This document shows positions 26,557 through 35,832 of a stretch of 64,000 bases of DNA, one piece after another. Under the pieces are notes generated by a model. It made no database searches and was not told the DNA's origin. It worked only from the letters and a program-made list of their open reading frames with translations. The translations under genes and the position numbers were made by a program. The stretch is from Anaerolineae bacterium (GTDB lineage: Bacteria > Chloroflexota > Anaerolineae > Aggregatilineales > Phototrophicaceae): NCBI GenBank assembly GCA_022842885.1, contig JALHOR010000008.1:28296-92295 (forward strand). Direction: 5' to 3'. Numbering within the stretch: the stretch's first letter is position 1; each line of letters begins with the position of its first letter.

Positions 26557-27096
26557 ATGCCTGCCCACCTTGCTTACACTATCCGCGAAGCCACGCCCGA
26601 CGATGCCGAAAATATCATTGCCTTCATGAAAATATTGGCAGATGAACCCGATAATGGCACATCGTATTCGTCGTCGGCTGAATTTACCTATACTGTTGAG
26701 CAAGAACGCAATTTGCTTCAACAATATCAAGATGCCGATAACCATGTCTGGTTTGTGGCAGAAGTGGATGGGCAGCTTGTGGGGTATATTAATGCTGCCG
26801 GAGGCAAACGGGCGATGTATCATACGCTGACTTTTGGGATTGCCCTAGCGCGTGACTGGCGTAACCAAGGCATCGGCACAGCCTTGATTCACCATTTGAT
26901 TGCGTGGTGCCAAGCCAATCCAGTCGTCAGGCGCCTGCAACTCACCGTCTTTTCCAATAACCCAAGAGCATTTCATGTGTATCATAAATTGGGCTTTCAG
27001 CAAGAAGGCATTGCCCGGGCTGAAGTTAAAAAACATGGTCAATTTCTGGATGGTATCTTAATGGCAATGCTGTTTGAACATGATAATGATGTTTAA
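26557..27096 (+). CDS. GNAT-family N-acetyltransferase
   Basis: The protein has 179 residues from the ATG at 26557, well spaced from AAGGAAA. An upstream in-frame ATG at 26539 has no ribosome site. GNAT features: YTIREATPDDAENI at the start, the acetyl-CoA motif RDWRNQGIGTALI (Q/R-x2-G-x-G/A as RNQGIG), and the C-terminal LTVFSNNPRAFHVYHKLGFQQEG (quoted in part: NNPRAFHVYHKLGF). It resembles RimJ/RimL or speG-type enzymes that acetylate amines or N-termini. Its upstream region now contains the right end of the IS element, which may have changed its promoter. Confidence 0.88.
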   Translation: MPAHLAYTIREATPDDAENIIAFMKILADEPDNGTSYSSSAEFTYTVEQERNLLQQYQDADNHVWFVAEVDGQLVGYINAAGGKRAMYHTLTFGIALARDWRNQGIGTALIHHLIAWCQANPVVRRLQLTVFSNNPRAFHVYHKLGFQQEGIARAEVKKHGQFLDGILMAMLFEHDNDV

Positions 27097-27256
27097 GCGA
27101 CGATAAATAATAACTAGATTTCATTTTCACTATTATTTGTAATTGATAAGGTGTGTTGCAGACATTTTGGATAATCATTAAGGTTATGCAAAACAAGGTG
27201 ACAAATTACGCAATATAACGTAAAATAACTGAAACAAGTTGTGATGAGCAAATATC

Positions 27257-29350
27257 ATGTTGAATCATCAGTTTGGTACTTATCGAATTTTAGACAAAAT
27301 TGGCGATGGGGCGTTTGGGGTTGTTTATAAAGCCTATCATCCCTTCCTTGACCGCGAAGTGGCTATCAAGACGCTCAAAACAGCGCATATGACGGATTCG
27401 GAGCAGGAACAGCAGTTCATGCGCGAAGCTCGCACGATTGCTCGTTTACGCCATAATAACATCGTCACGATTCATGAATTTGCGACGACGCAAATGGAGG
27501 GGCATCCTCTCACCTATCTGGTCATGGAACATCTGACGATGATTAGCCTGCAAACACGTTTGGCGGCGGTTCGCCGTTTTTCTGTTATTGAAGCGGTGCT
27601 GATTCTGGAGCAATTGGCAGATGCGCTGGATTATGCCCATGTCCGCGGCGTAATTCACCGCGATTTAAAGCCCGCTAATATTTTATTTAATGATGCCGGG
27701 CAGCCCGTCATTGTGGATTTTGGACTGGCAAAACTGGTGGCAACCACCACCACAACTGATTATGGTTTCAGCACGCCTTTTGAGAGCAGTTTGATGGGAA
27801 CACCGGCGTATATGGCACCCGAACAAGTGTTAAATCGGGAAGTCACCGCGGCGACTGACCAATATGCGTTGGCGCTGTTGGCATACCAAATGTTGACTGG
27901 ACAGCATCCGTTTGATTTGAGTCGCACGATTTTTCAAATGCTGCGTGACCGGGTAGAAAGTCATCCCACTGCGTTATATGAAATCGCCCCGGAATATGGC
28001 AATGATGCCAGCAAAATACTTGAACGGGCGCTGCTGGCAAACCCAAAAGAGCGTTACCCCACTTGCGGCGATTTTGTGCGCCAATTAGGACGGGCGCTGC
28101 TGCCTGACCGCTATATTGCCGATGTGGTGACGGTGAGCGACCCCCTCCAAATGGGCATGTTGAAAGCCGCCCGCGAAACATTGGCACGCGGGATGTATAT
28201 CTTAGCGGGTTTAACCTTGATGGGCGTGCTGATTTTATTGGGCATTATTTTGAATGGTTATAAATCGGGCGCTCAGGCGGTGTATGTTTGGGATGGCATT
28301 TACAGCTATGGTGGTGTTGAAAGCGATAACAGCCGCATTATTTTAGGCACTTTTCCGGGCAGCCCAGCGGAAAAAGCGGGCATTTTGCCGGGTGATAAAT
28401 TGCGCGGGGATTTGCTGCTCGATACTGCCGCGATTGATGGGCGCTACAGCGTGAATGGTTTACCGCGCCACATGTTTTCAACAGCATGGCAACCGGGTCC
28501 TGGTGATGTAATTGACCGTTTTGTTCAGCGCGGTGATACACTTATCAGCCTGCGAATGACCTTAGATCGCTCGCCGTATCTGATGATATTATTTGTCATG
28601 TATGCGTTGTGCGCGGCAGGCATTGTTGGAATTGCCGCTTGGTTGCTGCGGCGGTGGGGGGCTGAACCGGGCTTACAAGTATTGTTTGTGCTATTGTTGG
28701 TGGCGGCTGCCTCACAATATGCCCAACCGTTAGTGCCGTTAGTGCCATTTTTGGGATCATTTTTATTTTTTGCGGCATTTGCCCTGATTGCCAATTTTTT
28801 TGCGGTGTTCCCAAAACCTTTATCGCTGGTGGTAAAAGCACCGTGGTTGCTGCGCGGGTTATATGTGCCGATACTGTTGCCGTTTGCCATGTTCGTCACT
28901 GCCCAAAGCCGGGATAGTGGTTTCTGGTTTACAATTCCGATGCTGATTTCTGCGAGTTATATCCTGATTGTGACTCTTTTTATCGGATTGCGCTGGCGTG
29001 AACGTCAAGATGCTCATCAAGCGGGATTGCGTTGGTTTTATATGGCGGGCGGGCAAGTCTTTGTGTTGGGCATGGGCTTGGTCATTCTGCGTTTGCTGAC
29101 GCCGACGGCTCTGCAAACGATTGGTATGACGGCTTTCGCCCAAGATATGCTGTATCATGTGACCCGCAATGGTGTGATATTATCCGTCGTGATGAGCGTG
29201 GCAATTGGCTATCATCGGATTCAATTGGTACTAGGTTCGTCGCTGCCGGCGCTGGATGCACCAGAAAGACCGTGGGAGTATTCACCAGCGTTAGAATCAC
29301 AAACTTTAGTCATGGATGCTGATATTTTGAACATGCGCGAAATCGCCTGA
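27257..29350 (+). CDS. Membrane Ser/Thr protein kinase with PDZ-like and multi-TM C-terminal half
   Basis: A 697-residue protein. Residues 1-275 form a Hanks-type kinase: GDGAFGVVY glycine loop, Lys38 in VAIK, IHRDLKPANILF (about 132-143), VDFGLAKL, and MAPEQV. A first membrane helix follows (about 312-334), then an external segment with a PDZ-like stretch GTFPGSPAEKAGILPGDKL (about 365-383), then about seven more hydrophobic helices. The design resembles PknB-type receptors, except that the sensor half is a multi-pass membrane domain instead of PASTA repeats. It would phosphorylate cytosolic targets in response to a membrane or external signal. It is a single gene; a GNAT follows 13 bp downstream and may share its mRNA. 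Confidence 0.86.
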   Translation: MLNHQFGTYRILDKIGDGAFGVVYKAYHPFLDREVAIKTLKTAHMTDSEQEQQFMREARTIARLRHNNIVTIHEFATTQMEGHPLTYLVMEHLTMISLQTRLAAVRRFSVIEAVLILEQLADALDYAHVRGVIHRDLKPANILFNDAGQPVIVDFGLAKLVATTTTTDYGFSTPFESSLMGTPAYMAPEQVLNREVTAATDQYALALLAYQMLTGQHPFDLSRTIFQMLRDRVESHPTALYEIAPEYGNDASKILERALLANPKERYPTCGDFVRQLGRALLPDRYIADVVTVSDPLQMGMLKAARETLARGMYILAGLTLMGVLILLGIILNGYKSGAQAVYVWDGIYSYGGVESDNSRIILGTFPGSPAEKAGILPGDKLRGDLLLDTAAIDGRYSVNGLPRHMFSTAWQPGPGDVIDRFVQRGDTLISLRMTLDRSPYLMILFVMYALCAAGIVGIAAWLLRRWGAEPGLQVLFVLLLVAAASQYAQPLVPLVPFLGSFLFFAAFALIANFFAVFPKPLSLVVKAPWLLRGLYVPILLPFAMFVTAQSRDSGFWFTIPMLISASYILIVTLFIGLRWRERQDAHQAGLRWFYMAGGQVFVLGMGLVILRLLTPTALQTIGMTAFAQDMLYHVTRNGVILSVVMSVAIGYHRIQLVLGSSLPALDAPERPWEYSPALESQTLVMDADILNMREIA

Positions 29351-29363
29351 GAGTTTGTGGCTT

Positions 29364-29906
29364 ATGGTCAATTTTTCCATTGCCCATCGCTTACTACCTT
29401 TAACGCTCGAATCACCGCAGTTAGTGGATGCTATTCAAATTTATTGCACCGTCTGGCAGCGTGACGCCACTGAAGCCTACGACTATTTCAGCACGAATGC
29501 TCAATATCCGCATTTTCGTGGGTTTGTTGTTTATGTTGGTAATACAGCGGTCGGGGTTGGTTTTGGCAATCAAACGCTGCCGGGGCAGTGGTGGCATGAC
29601 CGTGTGGCAACCCGCATTGGCGCTGTTCATCCGATGCTGCAACAGGCATGGTTGCTTTCAGAATTAGCCATTTTGCCCGACTATCGTAATCAGCACATCG
29701 GCAGTTATCTGCATGATTGTTTGGTGCAGCAAGCGGCGTTCCCCACGCTGCTGCTAACGACGCAGATGAGTAATCATGGCGCACAACGGTTTTATCAGCG
29801 GCATGGCTGGCGCGTGCTGCATAGCGGGTTTGCTTTTCATCCCGGACAAAGTTTATACCGCGTGTTGTATCGCCAGCAAAAAGCCACCTTTGCAATACCA
29901 GATTAA
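29364..29906 (+). CDS. GNAT-family N-acetyltransferase
   Basis: The protein has 180 residues from the ATG at 29364; a TTG three codons earlier is a less likely start. It has the GNAT layout: a beta strand reading VVYVGNTAVGVGFG, the acetyl-CoA loop LAILPDYRNQHIGSYLHD (RNQHIG in the place of Q/RxxGxG/A), then LLTTQMSNHGAQRFYQRHGWRVL (parts: NHGAQRFYQRHGW). It follows the kinase gene closely and is probably cotranscribed. Substrate unknown. Confidence 0.82.
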   Translation: MVNFSIAHRLLPLTLESPQLVDAIQIYCTVWQRDATEAYDYFSTNAQYPHFRGFVVYVGNTAVGVGFGNQTLPGQWWHDRVATRIGAVHPMLQQAWLLSELAILPDYRNQHIGSYLHDCLVQQAAFPTLLLTTQMSNHGAQRFYQRHGWRVLHSGFAFHPGQSLYRVLYRQQKATFAIPD

Positions 29907-29921
29907 GGCATGGTTTGGGTA

Positions 29922-30059
29922 TCAACCATTGCCATCAGGTGTTTCGCCCTCATCTTCGACTTCCACATAGTCAAAATATAACAAATCGGAAATTTGGCAG
30001 TTGAAATATTCGCAATGAATAACCCCGACAAATTGTTGGATGCCTTCATTGAGTATCAT
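29922..30059 (-). pseudogene. C-terminal remnant of a Cro/C1-type HTH regulator
   Basis: The minus strand encodes 45 residues from an ATG at 30059; the last 30 (CEYFNCQISDLLYF, then an acidic tail) match the ending of small XRE/HTH_26 regulators, where C-x-Y-F-x-C-x-x-x-D-L-L is characteristic. The helix-turn-helix part that should precede it is missing: upstream in frame there is no recognisable HTH, and the opposite strand there holds another remnant. I read it as the stump of a regulator lost by rearrangement. Confidence 0.4.
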
Positions 30060-30243
30060 CGCAAACGTGGCAAAGATGACCGTTGGATTCAAACGCAATC
30101 AATTCACAACAGCCCTTTCCGAATTTGTGCGCGATGTGCTTTCCCCACGTCATTATGCAGTGGCGACGGATGATGTGATTACCCCCACTTTGAGTGGTTT
30201 ACACATCGCCAGATTGTGCTATGCTGTAACTAACCAAGCATGA
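30015..30243 (+). pseudogene. Frameshifted gene fragment, unknown family
   Basis: From the ATG at 30015 one frame reads MNNPDKLLDAFIEYHRKRG then KDDRWIQTQ. A single-base shift near 30095 continues in a second frame as FTTALSEFVRDVLSPRHYAV and ATDDVITPT before losing resemblance and stopping at 30243. The joined text looks like one protein start (helical, with KDDxWIxTQ), broken by a frameshift and truncated. It overlaps the HTH remnant on the other strand, so this 320-bp stretch is a small graveyard. No function can be given. Confidence 0.4.
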
Positions 30244-30258
30244 GGACAAATCCCAACT

Positions 30259-30654
30259 ATGACCCGCGACATGCAAGAAACCTCCCACGATGACCAGATG
30301 AAAGACATGGCACTGGTGATTTATTACCAAGTCGCCAAAATGCTGAAAGCGGGGCAAACGCCGGAACAAGTCGAACAGGCGCTCATCCGGCAGGGCATCA
30401 AACCAGAAACAGCCCATACCATGCTGACCCGCGTGACCGAATCGCGGTTGCGAGTAGCAAAACGTGATGGTTGGCGCAATTTGACGTTTGGGTTCATCAT
30501 CTGTTTATTGGGTATTGCCTTGGTGACCGGCTTGTTTACAGGCAATACACCAAAAGGTGCTTCTGAAATTTTTAGCTGGATTGCTGTTTTCGTCGGGGGC
30601 TACTGGTTTGTGCGCGGCACGGTGCAATACACCAGCACAGGCAAAACACGCTAA
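30259..30654 (+). CDS. Small membrane protein, unknown function
   Basis: A 131-residue protein. The soluble N-terminal half is helical (IYYQVAKMLKAGQTPEQVEQ, ALIRQGIKPETAHTML), resembling a short helical-hairpin domain. Two hydrophobic helices follow (about 75-95, FGFIICLLGIALVTGLF; and about 103-120, IFSWIAVFVGGYWFV) and a short charged tail. I do not recognise the family. Ends 6 bp before the VOC gene, so probably an operon. Confidence 0.7.
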   Translation: MTRDMQETSHDDQMKDMALVIYYQVAKMLKAGQTPEQVEQALIRQGIKPETAHTMLTRVTESRLRVAKRDGWRNLTFGFIICLLGIALVTGLFTGNTPKGASEIFSWIAVFVGGYWFVRGTVQYTSTGKTR

Positions 30655-30660
30655 CCTCTT

Positions 30661-31044
30661 ATGCGAATTGACCATGTTGCCTTATGGACGCACGATTTAG
30701 AAGCCTCGCGCCAGTTTTATGAACGGTATTTTGGCGGTATCGCAGGCGAAAAATACAGCAGTGTCCGCCGCCCGTTTGCATCCTACTTTATCACTTTTGC
30801 TGATGGCGCACGCCTAGAATTGATGACCCTTCCCACGCTAAAAGATACCCCAGACAAATCTGAGCATATTGGTTGGGCGCATGTGGCATTTACCGTGGGC
30901 AGCCGCGAAAAAGTCCATACCTTGACTGAGCAGTTACGCCAAGATGGGTATCGTATTATGAGTGAACCGCGTTTCACAGGCGATGGTTATTACGAGAGCG
31001 TGGTGTTAGACCCGGATGGCAATGAAGTCGAAATTGTAGCCTGA
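30661..31044 (+). CDS. VOC-family (glyoxalase/dioxygenase fold) protein
   Basis: A 127-residue vicinal-oxygen-chelate protein with two beta-alpha-beta3 modules. Likely metal ligands: His5 in MRIDHVAL, Glu in RLELMT (about 58), His in GWAHVAF (about 79) and Glu in NEVEIV near the C-terminus. DLEASRQFYERYFGG is the usual helix. VOC members include glyoxalase I, fosfomycin- and bleomycin-resistance proteins and dioxygenases; with this length and ligand set it resembles lactoylglutathione-lyase-like proteins. Follows the small membrane protein by 6 bp. Confidence 0.88.
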   Translation: MRIDHVALWTHDLEASRQFYERYFGGIAGEKYSSVRRPFASYFITFADGARLELMTLPTLKDTPDKSEHIGWAHVAFTVGSREKVHTLTEQLRQDGYRIMSEPRFTGDGYYESVVLDPDGNEVEIVA

Positions 31045-31121
31045 AGCCCCTGTTGCATCCTACCAAAAATGCAGTTATCATTCAGAAAATCCCTTTAAAA
31101 TTTTTTAAAAAGGATAAGCTG

Positions 31122-32933
31122 ATGTTAAAAGACTTAAGTTTGGCAGCCGATGCCCCGTGGCGGGAACGTTACCGCGCCCCGGTGATTGCATGGTCGAATA
31201 TTGCCACCCAGAATCCGCAGCATGGTCTTGTGTGTACCAACCGTGATGGCATTTATCAATTGTATGCGTGGGAAGTGGCGACAGGCACTTTGCGACGGGT
31301 GACAGATGCCGCTGCCGGACTCATCAATGGTTACATCTCTGCTGATGGCAATTGGATTTATTATTTGCACGATGCGCGTGGTGCGGGCAGCGAAATTGGG
31401 CATTATTATCGCGTGCCGTTTGCGGGGGGAACGCCCGAAGATTTTACGCCACAATTGCCCGAATATGCCTCTTTTTATTTTGCTGAAACGGTGACGGGCA
31501 ATCACTTTGGGTTTATGGCAGCCAATCAGACAGGATTTCACATTTATGTGGTAGACCATGCCAGTGGTGAAGCTCTATTGCATTACGAAAGTGGGGCGCT
31601 CTCGGTGGGTCCCAATCTATCGTATGCGGGCGAAATCGCCGTGATTGCCACAACGGAAAAAAGCGGCAGTACCGATTACAGCATCGAAGCCTATGATGTC
31701 GTTACTGCTACCAAGCTCGGTGAATTGTGGGATGGCTTTGGTACAAGCATCCAGCCCGTCGGATTTATTCCGCGGGCAGGCGATATGCGTTATCTGGCGA
31801 CAACCAACAAAAGCGGTTATGCCCGCCCGTTGATTTGGAATCCGCGCACGGGAGAACGTCTTGATATTGCCTTGCCAGAATTATCGGGCGAAGTGTATCC
31901 GCAGGATTGGACGGAAGACGGACAATATCTGTTATTGATGCAGCTTCATCAGGCACAATATCAACTGTATTTGTACGATGTGCCAGCGCAAAAACTCATT
32001 ACCCTGAATCACCCTGCTGGCACATATTCGGCGGCGTATTTTAGTCATCGCCATACGATTTTTGCCTGCTTGCAGGACTCGACCAATCCAGCGCGACAAG
32101 TCGAATTAGAGTTGCTCACAGGCGAACTGAAACAAACGCTGCTCATGGCGGGGACACCCCCTGCCGGACGCCGCTGGCAAAGTGTGACCTATCCTTCCAG
32201 CGATGGCACGCCGATTCAAGCGTGGTTGGTCACGCCGGAAGGTGCAGGACCCTTCCCGACAATTGTACATACGCATGGTGGACCCACAGCAGTCATGACC
32301 GAAACGTATGCGCCCGGCTGCCAAGCATGGGTAGATCATGGGTTTGCGTGGTTCAGCATCAATTATCGTGGCAGTGTGACCTTTGGCAAAGATTTTGAAA
32401 AAGCCATTTTGGGTAACTTGGGCGATTTAGAAGTTGAAGATATTGCAGCCGGTGTGCAGTGGTTGATTGCGAATAATATCGCCATGCCCGATAGCATCCT
32501 CAAAACCGGCGGCTCGTATGGCGGCTATTTGACGCTGCAATCATTGGGCAAAAAACCCGATTTATGGGCGGGTGGCATGGCATTGGTAGCAATTGGTGAT
32601 TGGCGTTTAATGTACGAAGACCAAGCAGAAACGTTGCGCGGTTATCAGCGGGCATTGTTCGGCGGCACACCCGATGAAAAACCAGAGGCAATCACAAAAT
32701 CATCGCCGATTACGTATGCTCAAAATGTCAAAGCACCACTGTTCGTGATTCAAGGCAAAAATGATACGCGCTGCCCCGCCCGCCAGATGCAGGCTTACGA
32801 AAGCAAACTCACCGAAATGGGCAAATCCATTTATATCGAATGGTTTGATGCCGGACACGGCTCTAAAGCCATGGAGCAGCAAATTGAACAGCAAGAAATG
32901 ATGCTGCGGTTTGCGTATCGTGTGTTGGGATAA
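31122..32933 (+). CDS. S9-family prolyl-oligopeptidase-like peptidase
   Basis: The protein has 603 residues from the ATG at 31122, preceded by AAAAGGATAAG. Upstream in-frame codons are probably leader. Residues 1-340 form a beta-propeller with repeated strand patterns. The C-terminal alpha/beta-hydrolase holds the triad: Ser in GGSYGGYL (about 466), Asp in GKNDTRCP (about 550) and His in DAGHGS (about 583). The oxyanion region HTHGGP is present. No signal peptide, so it is a cytosolic enzyme trimming short peptides (acylaminoacyl-peptidase or DPP-IV-like side of the family). Confidence 0.92.
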   Translation: MLKDLSLAADAPWRERYRAPVIAWSNIATQNPQHGLVCTNRDGIYQLYAWEVATGTLRRVTDAAAGLINGYISADGNWIYYLHDARGAGSEIGHYYRVPFAGGTPEDFTPQLPEYASFYFAETVTGNHFGFMAANQTGFHIYVVDHASGEALLHYESGALSVGPNLSYAGEIAVIATTEKSGSTDYSIEAYDVVTATKLGELWDGFGTSIQPVGFIPRAGDMRYLATTNKSGYARPLIWNPRTGERLDIALPELSGEVYPQDWTEDGQYLLLMQLHQAQYQLYLYDVPAQKLITLNHPAGTYSAAYFSHRHTIFACLQDSTNPARQVELELLTGELKQTLLMAGTPPAGRRWQSVTYPSSDGTPIQAWLVTPEGAGPFPTIVHTHGGPTAVMTETYAPGCQAWVDHGFAWFSINYRGSVTFGKDFEKAILGNLGDLEVEDIAAGVQWLIANNIAMPDSILKTGGSYGGYLTLQSLGKKPDLWAGGMALVAIGDWRLMYEDQAETLRGYQRALFGGTPDEKPEAITKSSPITYAQNVKAPLFVIQGKNDTRCPARQMQAYESKLTEMGKSIYIEWFDAGHGSKAMEQQIEQQEMMLRFAYRVLG

Positions 32934-33014
32934 CTCAACATCAATTGAATGCCGCAACTTGTGCGATACTGCTGCGTATAAGGGAGTATATTCGGTAAAT
33001 CAGGAGGCAGGACG

Positions 33015-33194
33015 ATGGGGTGTTTACGAGCGATTTTGTGTATTGTGTTCCCGCCGTTGGCTGTTGTTGACCGTGGCTGTGGCACAGTCTTGATTGTGTT
33101 CGCGCTGACACTGGCGGGATGGGTGCCGGGTGCTGTGGCGGCGTTGGTTCTTAATTTTGTCGCCACCGATAACGAAAAATACAAACGCGATTAA
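33015..33194 (+). CDS. YqaE/Pmp3-family small membrane protein
   Basis: A 59-residue protein preceded by AGGAGGCAGG. Pattern of the UPF0057/Pmp3 family: LRAILCIVFPPLAVVDRGCG then a second helix with LTLAGWVPGAVAAL and a charged end (DNEKYKRD). The family consists of two-helix inner-membrane proteins linked in yeast and plants to salt tolerance and membrane potential; the bacterial role is unclear. Terminator directly downstream. Confidence 0.85.
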   Translation: MGCLRAILCIVFPPLAVVDRGCGTVLIVFALTLAGWVPGAVAALVLNFVATDNEKYKRD

Positions 33195-33223
33195 GCGTCA
33201 AAAGCCATTTCAGCAGGCTCAAT

Positions 33224-33250
33224 AAACCCCACCGCATGGTGGGGTTTTTA
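33224..33250 (+). terminator. Terminator after the YqaE/Pmp3 gene
   Basis: AACCCCACC-GCAT-GGTGGGGTT (33225-33246) followed by a short T-rich stretch, TTTA. Strong stem with a four-base loop. Confidence 0.88.
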
Positions 33251-33328
33251 GAGTCATACCTTTTTATTCTGGCAGCGATGCGCTACGCTTTTAGGCAATT
33301 CACTGGTTGTTTTCGGAGGCGCGAGACT

Positions 33329-34138
33329 ATGCCGCTTGCCATGCATGAAGATTTACTGCCCGGACACACGTTCCAAGAAAAATTTGCCTTTGCTCGCCAG
33401 TGCCACCTGACCGGGGTAGAACTGGATGGTGCTGATTTATCCGCGAATATCCTTACGGTGGCGGCGGCGATGGATGCCACTGATATGCACATCGCCGCCG
33501 TGAACTTGACTGCCCCCACTTATGCTGACTATATTTCGCCTGATAGAGACCGCCGGATGCACGCCATAGACCGCCTGCGCCAGACGATGAGTGCCGCCTG
33601 TGATTTGCAAGCGGCGTGTGTGACGATTGTGCCACATTACAGCGTACCCGGTGCCGCCATGCTGCCAGATTTAACGCCGTTTCGGACGCAAGCGGATTTA
33701 GAAGCCGAAATGTTCGTTTGGTTTTTACGCACAGTCAATGATTTGGCAGCCGCGATGGACGTGGTGTTATGTATGCAACCCATCAATCGCTACGAATCAC
33801 ATTTTTTGAATACGATTGGGCAAGCCGGTGAATTTTGCGCGGCGATACAACACCATCCTTCAGTGGGCATTGCGCCGCATTTGTTCCACGCGGCGTTGGA
33901 AGAAAATGATGTTTTTGCGGCTTTGCGTAACCATGCGCCGTCTATTCGCCATGTGTATCTGACTGACCACAATCATCGGTTGCCGGGCATGGGCTGGCTC
34001 AATTTAGAGACCTTATCCGCGACTTTGCGCGAGATGAATTATACGGGTTGGCTGACCATCACCAGTGCCGATAGCCACTATAGTGATACGGCGTTGGCAG
34101 AGTGTGTGACACGCTTGCATCGGGCAGGCATCGGCTGA
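33329..34138 (+). CDS. Sugar-phosphate isomerase/epimerase-like TIM-barrel protein
   Basis: The protein has 269 residues from the ATG at 33329, 9 bp after GGAGG. AP-endonuclease-2/xylose-isomerase-like barrel: strands and helices alternate (TGVELDGADLSANILTVAAAMD; AACVTIVPHYS; VVLCMQPINRYESHFL; VGIAPHLFHAALE; HVYLTDHNHRLPG). The usual metal-site Glu is partly replaced: QPINRYE supplies Glu, APHLFHA has His where Asp-x-x-His is normal, and the final Glu strand reads LTITSAD. So metal binding may be weak and the activity uncertain. It overlaps nothing and is 33 bp ahead of the polymer-forming membrane gene. A paralogue with a full metal site lies at 37772. Confidence 0.75.
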   Translation: MPLAMHEDLLPGHTFQEKFAFARQCHLTGVELDGADLSANILTVAAAMDATDMHIAAVNLTAPTYADYISPDRDRRMHAIDRLRQTMSAACDLQAACVTIVPHYSVPGAAMLPDLTPFRTQADLEAEMFVWFLRTVNDLAAAMDVVLCMQPINRYESHFLNTIGQAGEFCAAIQHHPSVGIAPHLFHAALEENDVFAALRNHAPSIRHVYLTDHNHRLPGMGWLNLETLSATLREMNYTGWLTITSADSHYSDTALAECVTRLHRAGIG

Positions 34139-34171
34139 GTAGTGACAACGACGCTTAAGAGGGGTGATGCG

Positions 34172-35716
34172 ATGCAGTGGATACGCTGGCGTTGGTTGCT
34201 GTTGATATGCCTGTTGTTTATCGGGGGAGTCGTTTCCGCACGGGAAATTTTCCAAGGGGATGCTTGTTTCGTTGCTGCCGATGAAGTCATCATGGGCAAT
34301 GTATTTGTGCTGTGCGAAGAATTGATAATTGCCGGGCGCATTGAGGGCAATGTTATCGGGGCAGCATTGCGCGGCACACTAACCGGGCAGATAGATGGCA
34401 GCGTGTATCTGGTAGGGGGGCAAGTGGTGCTGTCAGCCCAAGTGGAGCGCGAAGTACATTTTGCCGGGTTGATGTTGTGGCTACAAACGGCTATTCCTGA
34501 TACATTTCCGGCAGCAATGGACTCCACTACCACCCCTAAGATTGGCGGCAGTGTGTTGTCTTTCTCGCTTTCCACTCGTTTAGCCGATGAGGCGGATATT
34601 GGCGGTGGGCTGATTGGCGTGGGGTATCAGGTCATTGTGCGTGGGCGTGTGGCAGGTGAAATCAATTTTTGGGGGTCAGGGCTGACGATAGATGGTCAGG
34701 TTGGCGGCAATGTGTATGCGTCAGTGGGTGACCCGGCATCCGATGGCACGCAAATCGAGACGTTGCTGCTCCCCTTTGGTTTTGAACCTGATTTACAACC
34801 CCCCGGCATGACCATCACCGAGCGCGGCACTGTCCAAAAAACGCTGGAATACAGTGGTCCCGTTGCCGGGCAATTCCCGCAAGATTGGCAAATCCCGACG
34901 ATTTTTAACAGCACTGCCAATGTCCCCTTACCGACAGCGGAAAGCCCGGAAACACTGGTGGTTTATGCCAACAATTTTTTTTATGAAGCCACCATTTTAT
35001 TGACCGCCGGACTTTTGGGGTTGATAGTCCTGCCAGAAATTTTCCATATTCCCCTTTCGACCATGCGCCACCAAGTGGTATCCAGCGTGAGCGTGGGTAT
35101 GTTGGCATTCATTATCTCGTTCCCGATTGTGCTGATGATGGGGGTCTTAAGCCTAGCGGTGCTGGTAGTGCTGCAACTGCTAGGGCTGAGTGGGATTGCC
35201 GTTGTTTTGGGGAGTTTGTTGGCGCTCATGAATTTTGGCGGGGCGGGTATTTTTTATTTTGTGGCGATTTTTGTGGCACGGGCATTGGTGGCATTTGCTA
35301 TGGGTCGGCTGCTGCTGCGTTTATTTCGTTTTTCCAATCGCGCACCGCGCCGTGGGCTGCTGAGTATGGTGGTGGGTGGGCTGCTGTTGGCGCTGCTGAT
35401 TTCGCTGCCCGTAGTGGGCTGGGTTTTTAATGCCGGAGCATTATTTTGGGGCTTAGGCTCAATTTTGACGACGATTCTGGGGCGTTTACGCACCATCCGC
35501 GAGACAGTCCCGGCAGCAAGTAGCACTTGGCAAACGCTCTCGGCGGCGGTGGTGCCGCTACCTTCCCTCACACCCACGCCACCTGTGAACGATGCCCTAT
35601 TACCGGCTCAGGCTGAACCCGCTACGCCTGTGTCTGTGTCACCATTGGCACTGATGCCCCCCGGCATGACGGACTTGCCAGAGGGTTTTGACCCTGATTT
35701 TTTTGATGAATCATAA
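34172..35716 (+). CDS. Polymer-forming (bactofilin-like) membrane protein
   Basis: The protein has 514 residues from the ATG at 34172 (AGGGGTGA just upstream). It starts with a signal/anchor helix (WLLLICLLFIGGVVSA), then short repeated beta strands with the bactofilin-like rhythm V-x-G-x-V/I-x-G (ELIIAGRIEGNVIG; LTGQIDGSVYLVG; VIVRGRVAGEINFWG; GLTIDGQVGGNVY). Six or so hydrophobic helices follow from about 275 to 430, and a Pro-rich tail. Proteins of this plan are predicted surface-polymer or cytoskeleton-related membrane proteins; none has a well-settled role. It follows the TIM-barrel gene by 33 bp. Confidence 0.72.
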   Translation: MQWIRWRWLLLICLLFIGGVVSAREIFQGDACFVAADEVIMGNVFVLCEELIIAGRIEGNVIGAALRGTLTGQIDGSVYLVGGQVVLSAQVEREVHFAGLMLWLQTAIPDTFPAAMDSTTTPKIGGSVLSFSLSTRLADEADIGGGLIGVGYQVIVRGRVAGEINFWGSGLTIDGQVGGNVYASVGDPASDGTQIETLLLPFGFEPDLQPPGMTITERGTVQKTLEYSGPVAGQFPQDWQIPTIFNSTANVPLPTAESPETLVVYANNFFYEATILLTAGLLGLIVLPEIFHIPLSTMRHQVVSSVSVGMLAFIISFPIVLMMGVLSLAVLVVLQLLGLSGIAVVLGSLLALMNFGGAGIFYFVAIFVARALVAFAMGRLLLRLFRFSNRAPRRGLLSMVVGGLLLALLISLPVVGWVFNAGALFWGLGSILTTILGRLRTIRETVPAASSTWQTLSAAVVPLPSLTPTPPVNDALLPAQAEPATPVSVSPLALMPPGMTDLPEGFDPDFFDES

Positions 35717-35832
35717 GAGTCTGTTTTAAATTTTGTCATTTACCGCAATTTTGAACCGGAGAGTCACTATGAAATGGTATCACTCCAATATATGAAAATT
35801 GACGGTTTAATGAACAGCTAAGTGACATTCAG

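Noticed and set aside
30040..30243. A complete 67-codon gene on the plus strand
   Set aside because: Only its middle part looks protein-like, and it continues the frame of a start at 30015 after a frameshift, so I treat it as a pseudogene.
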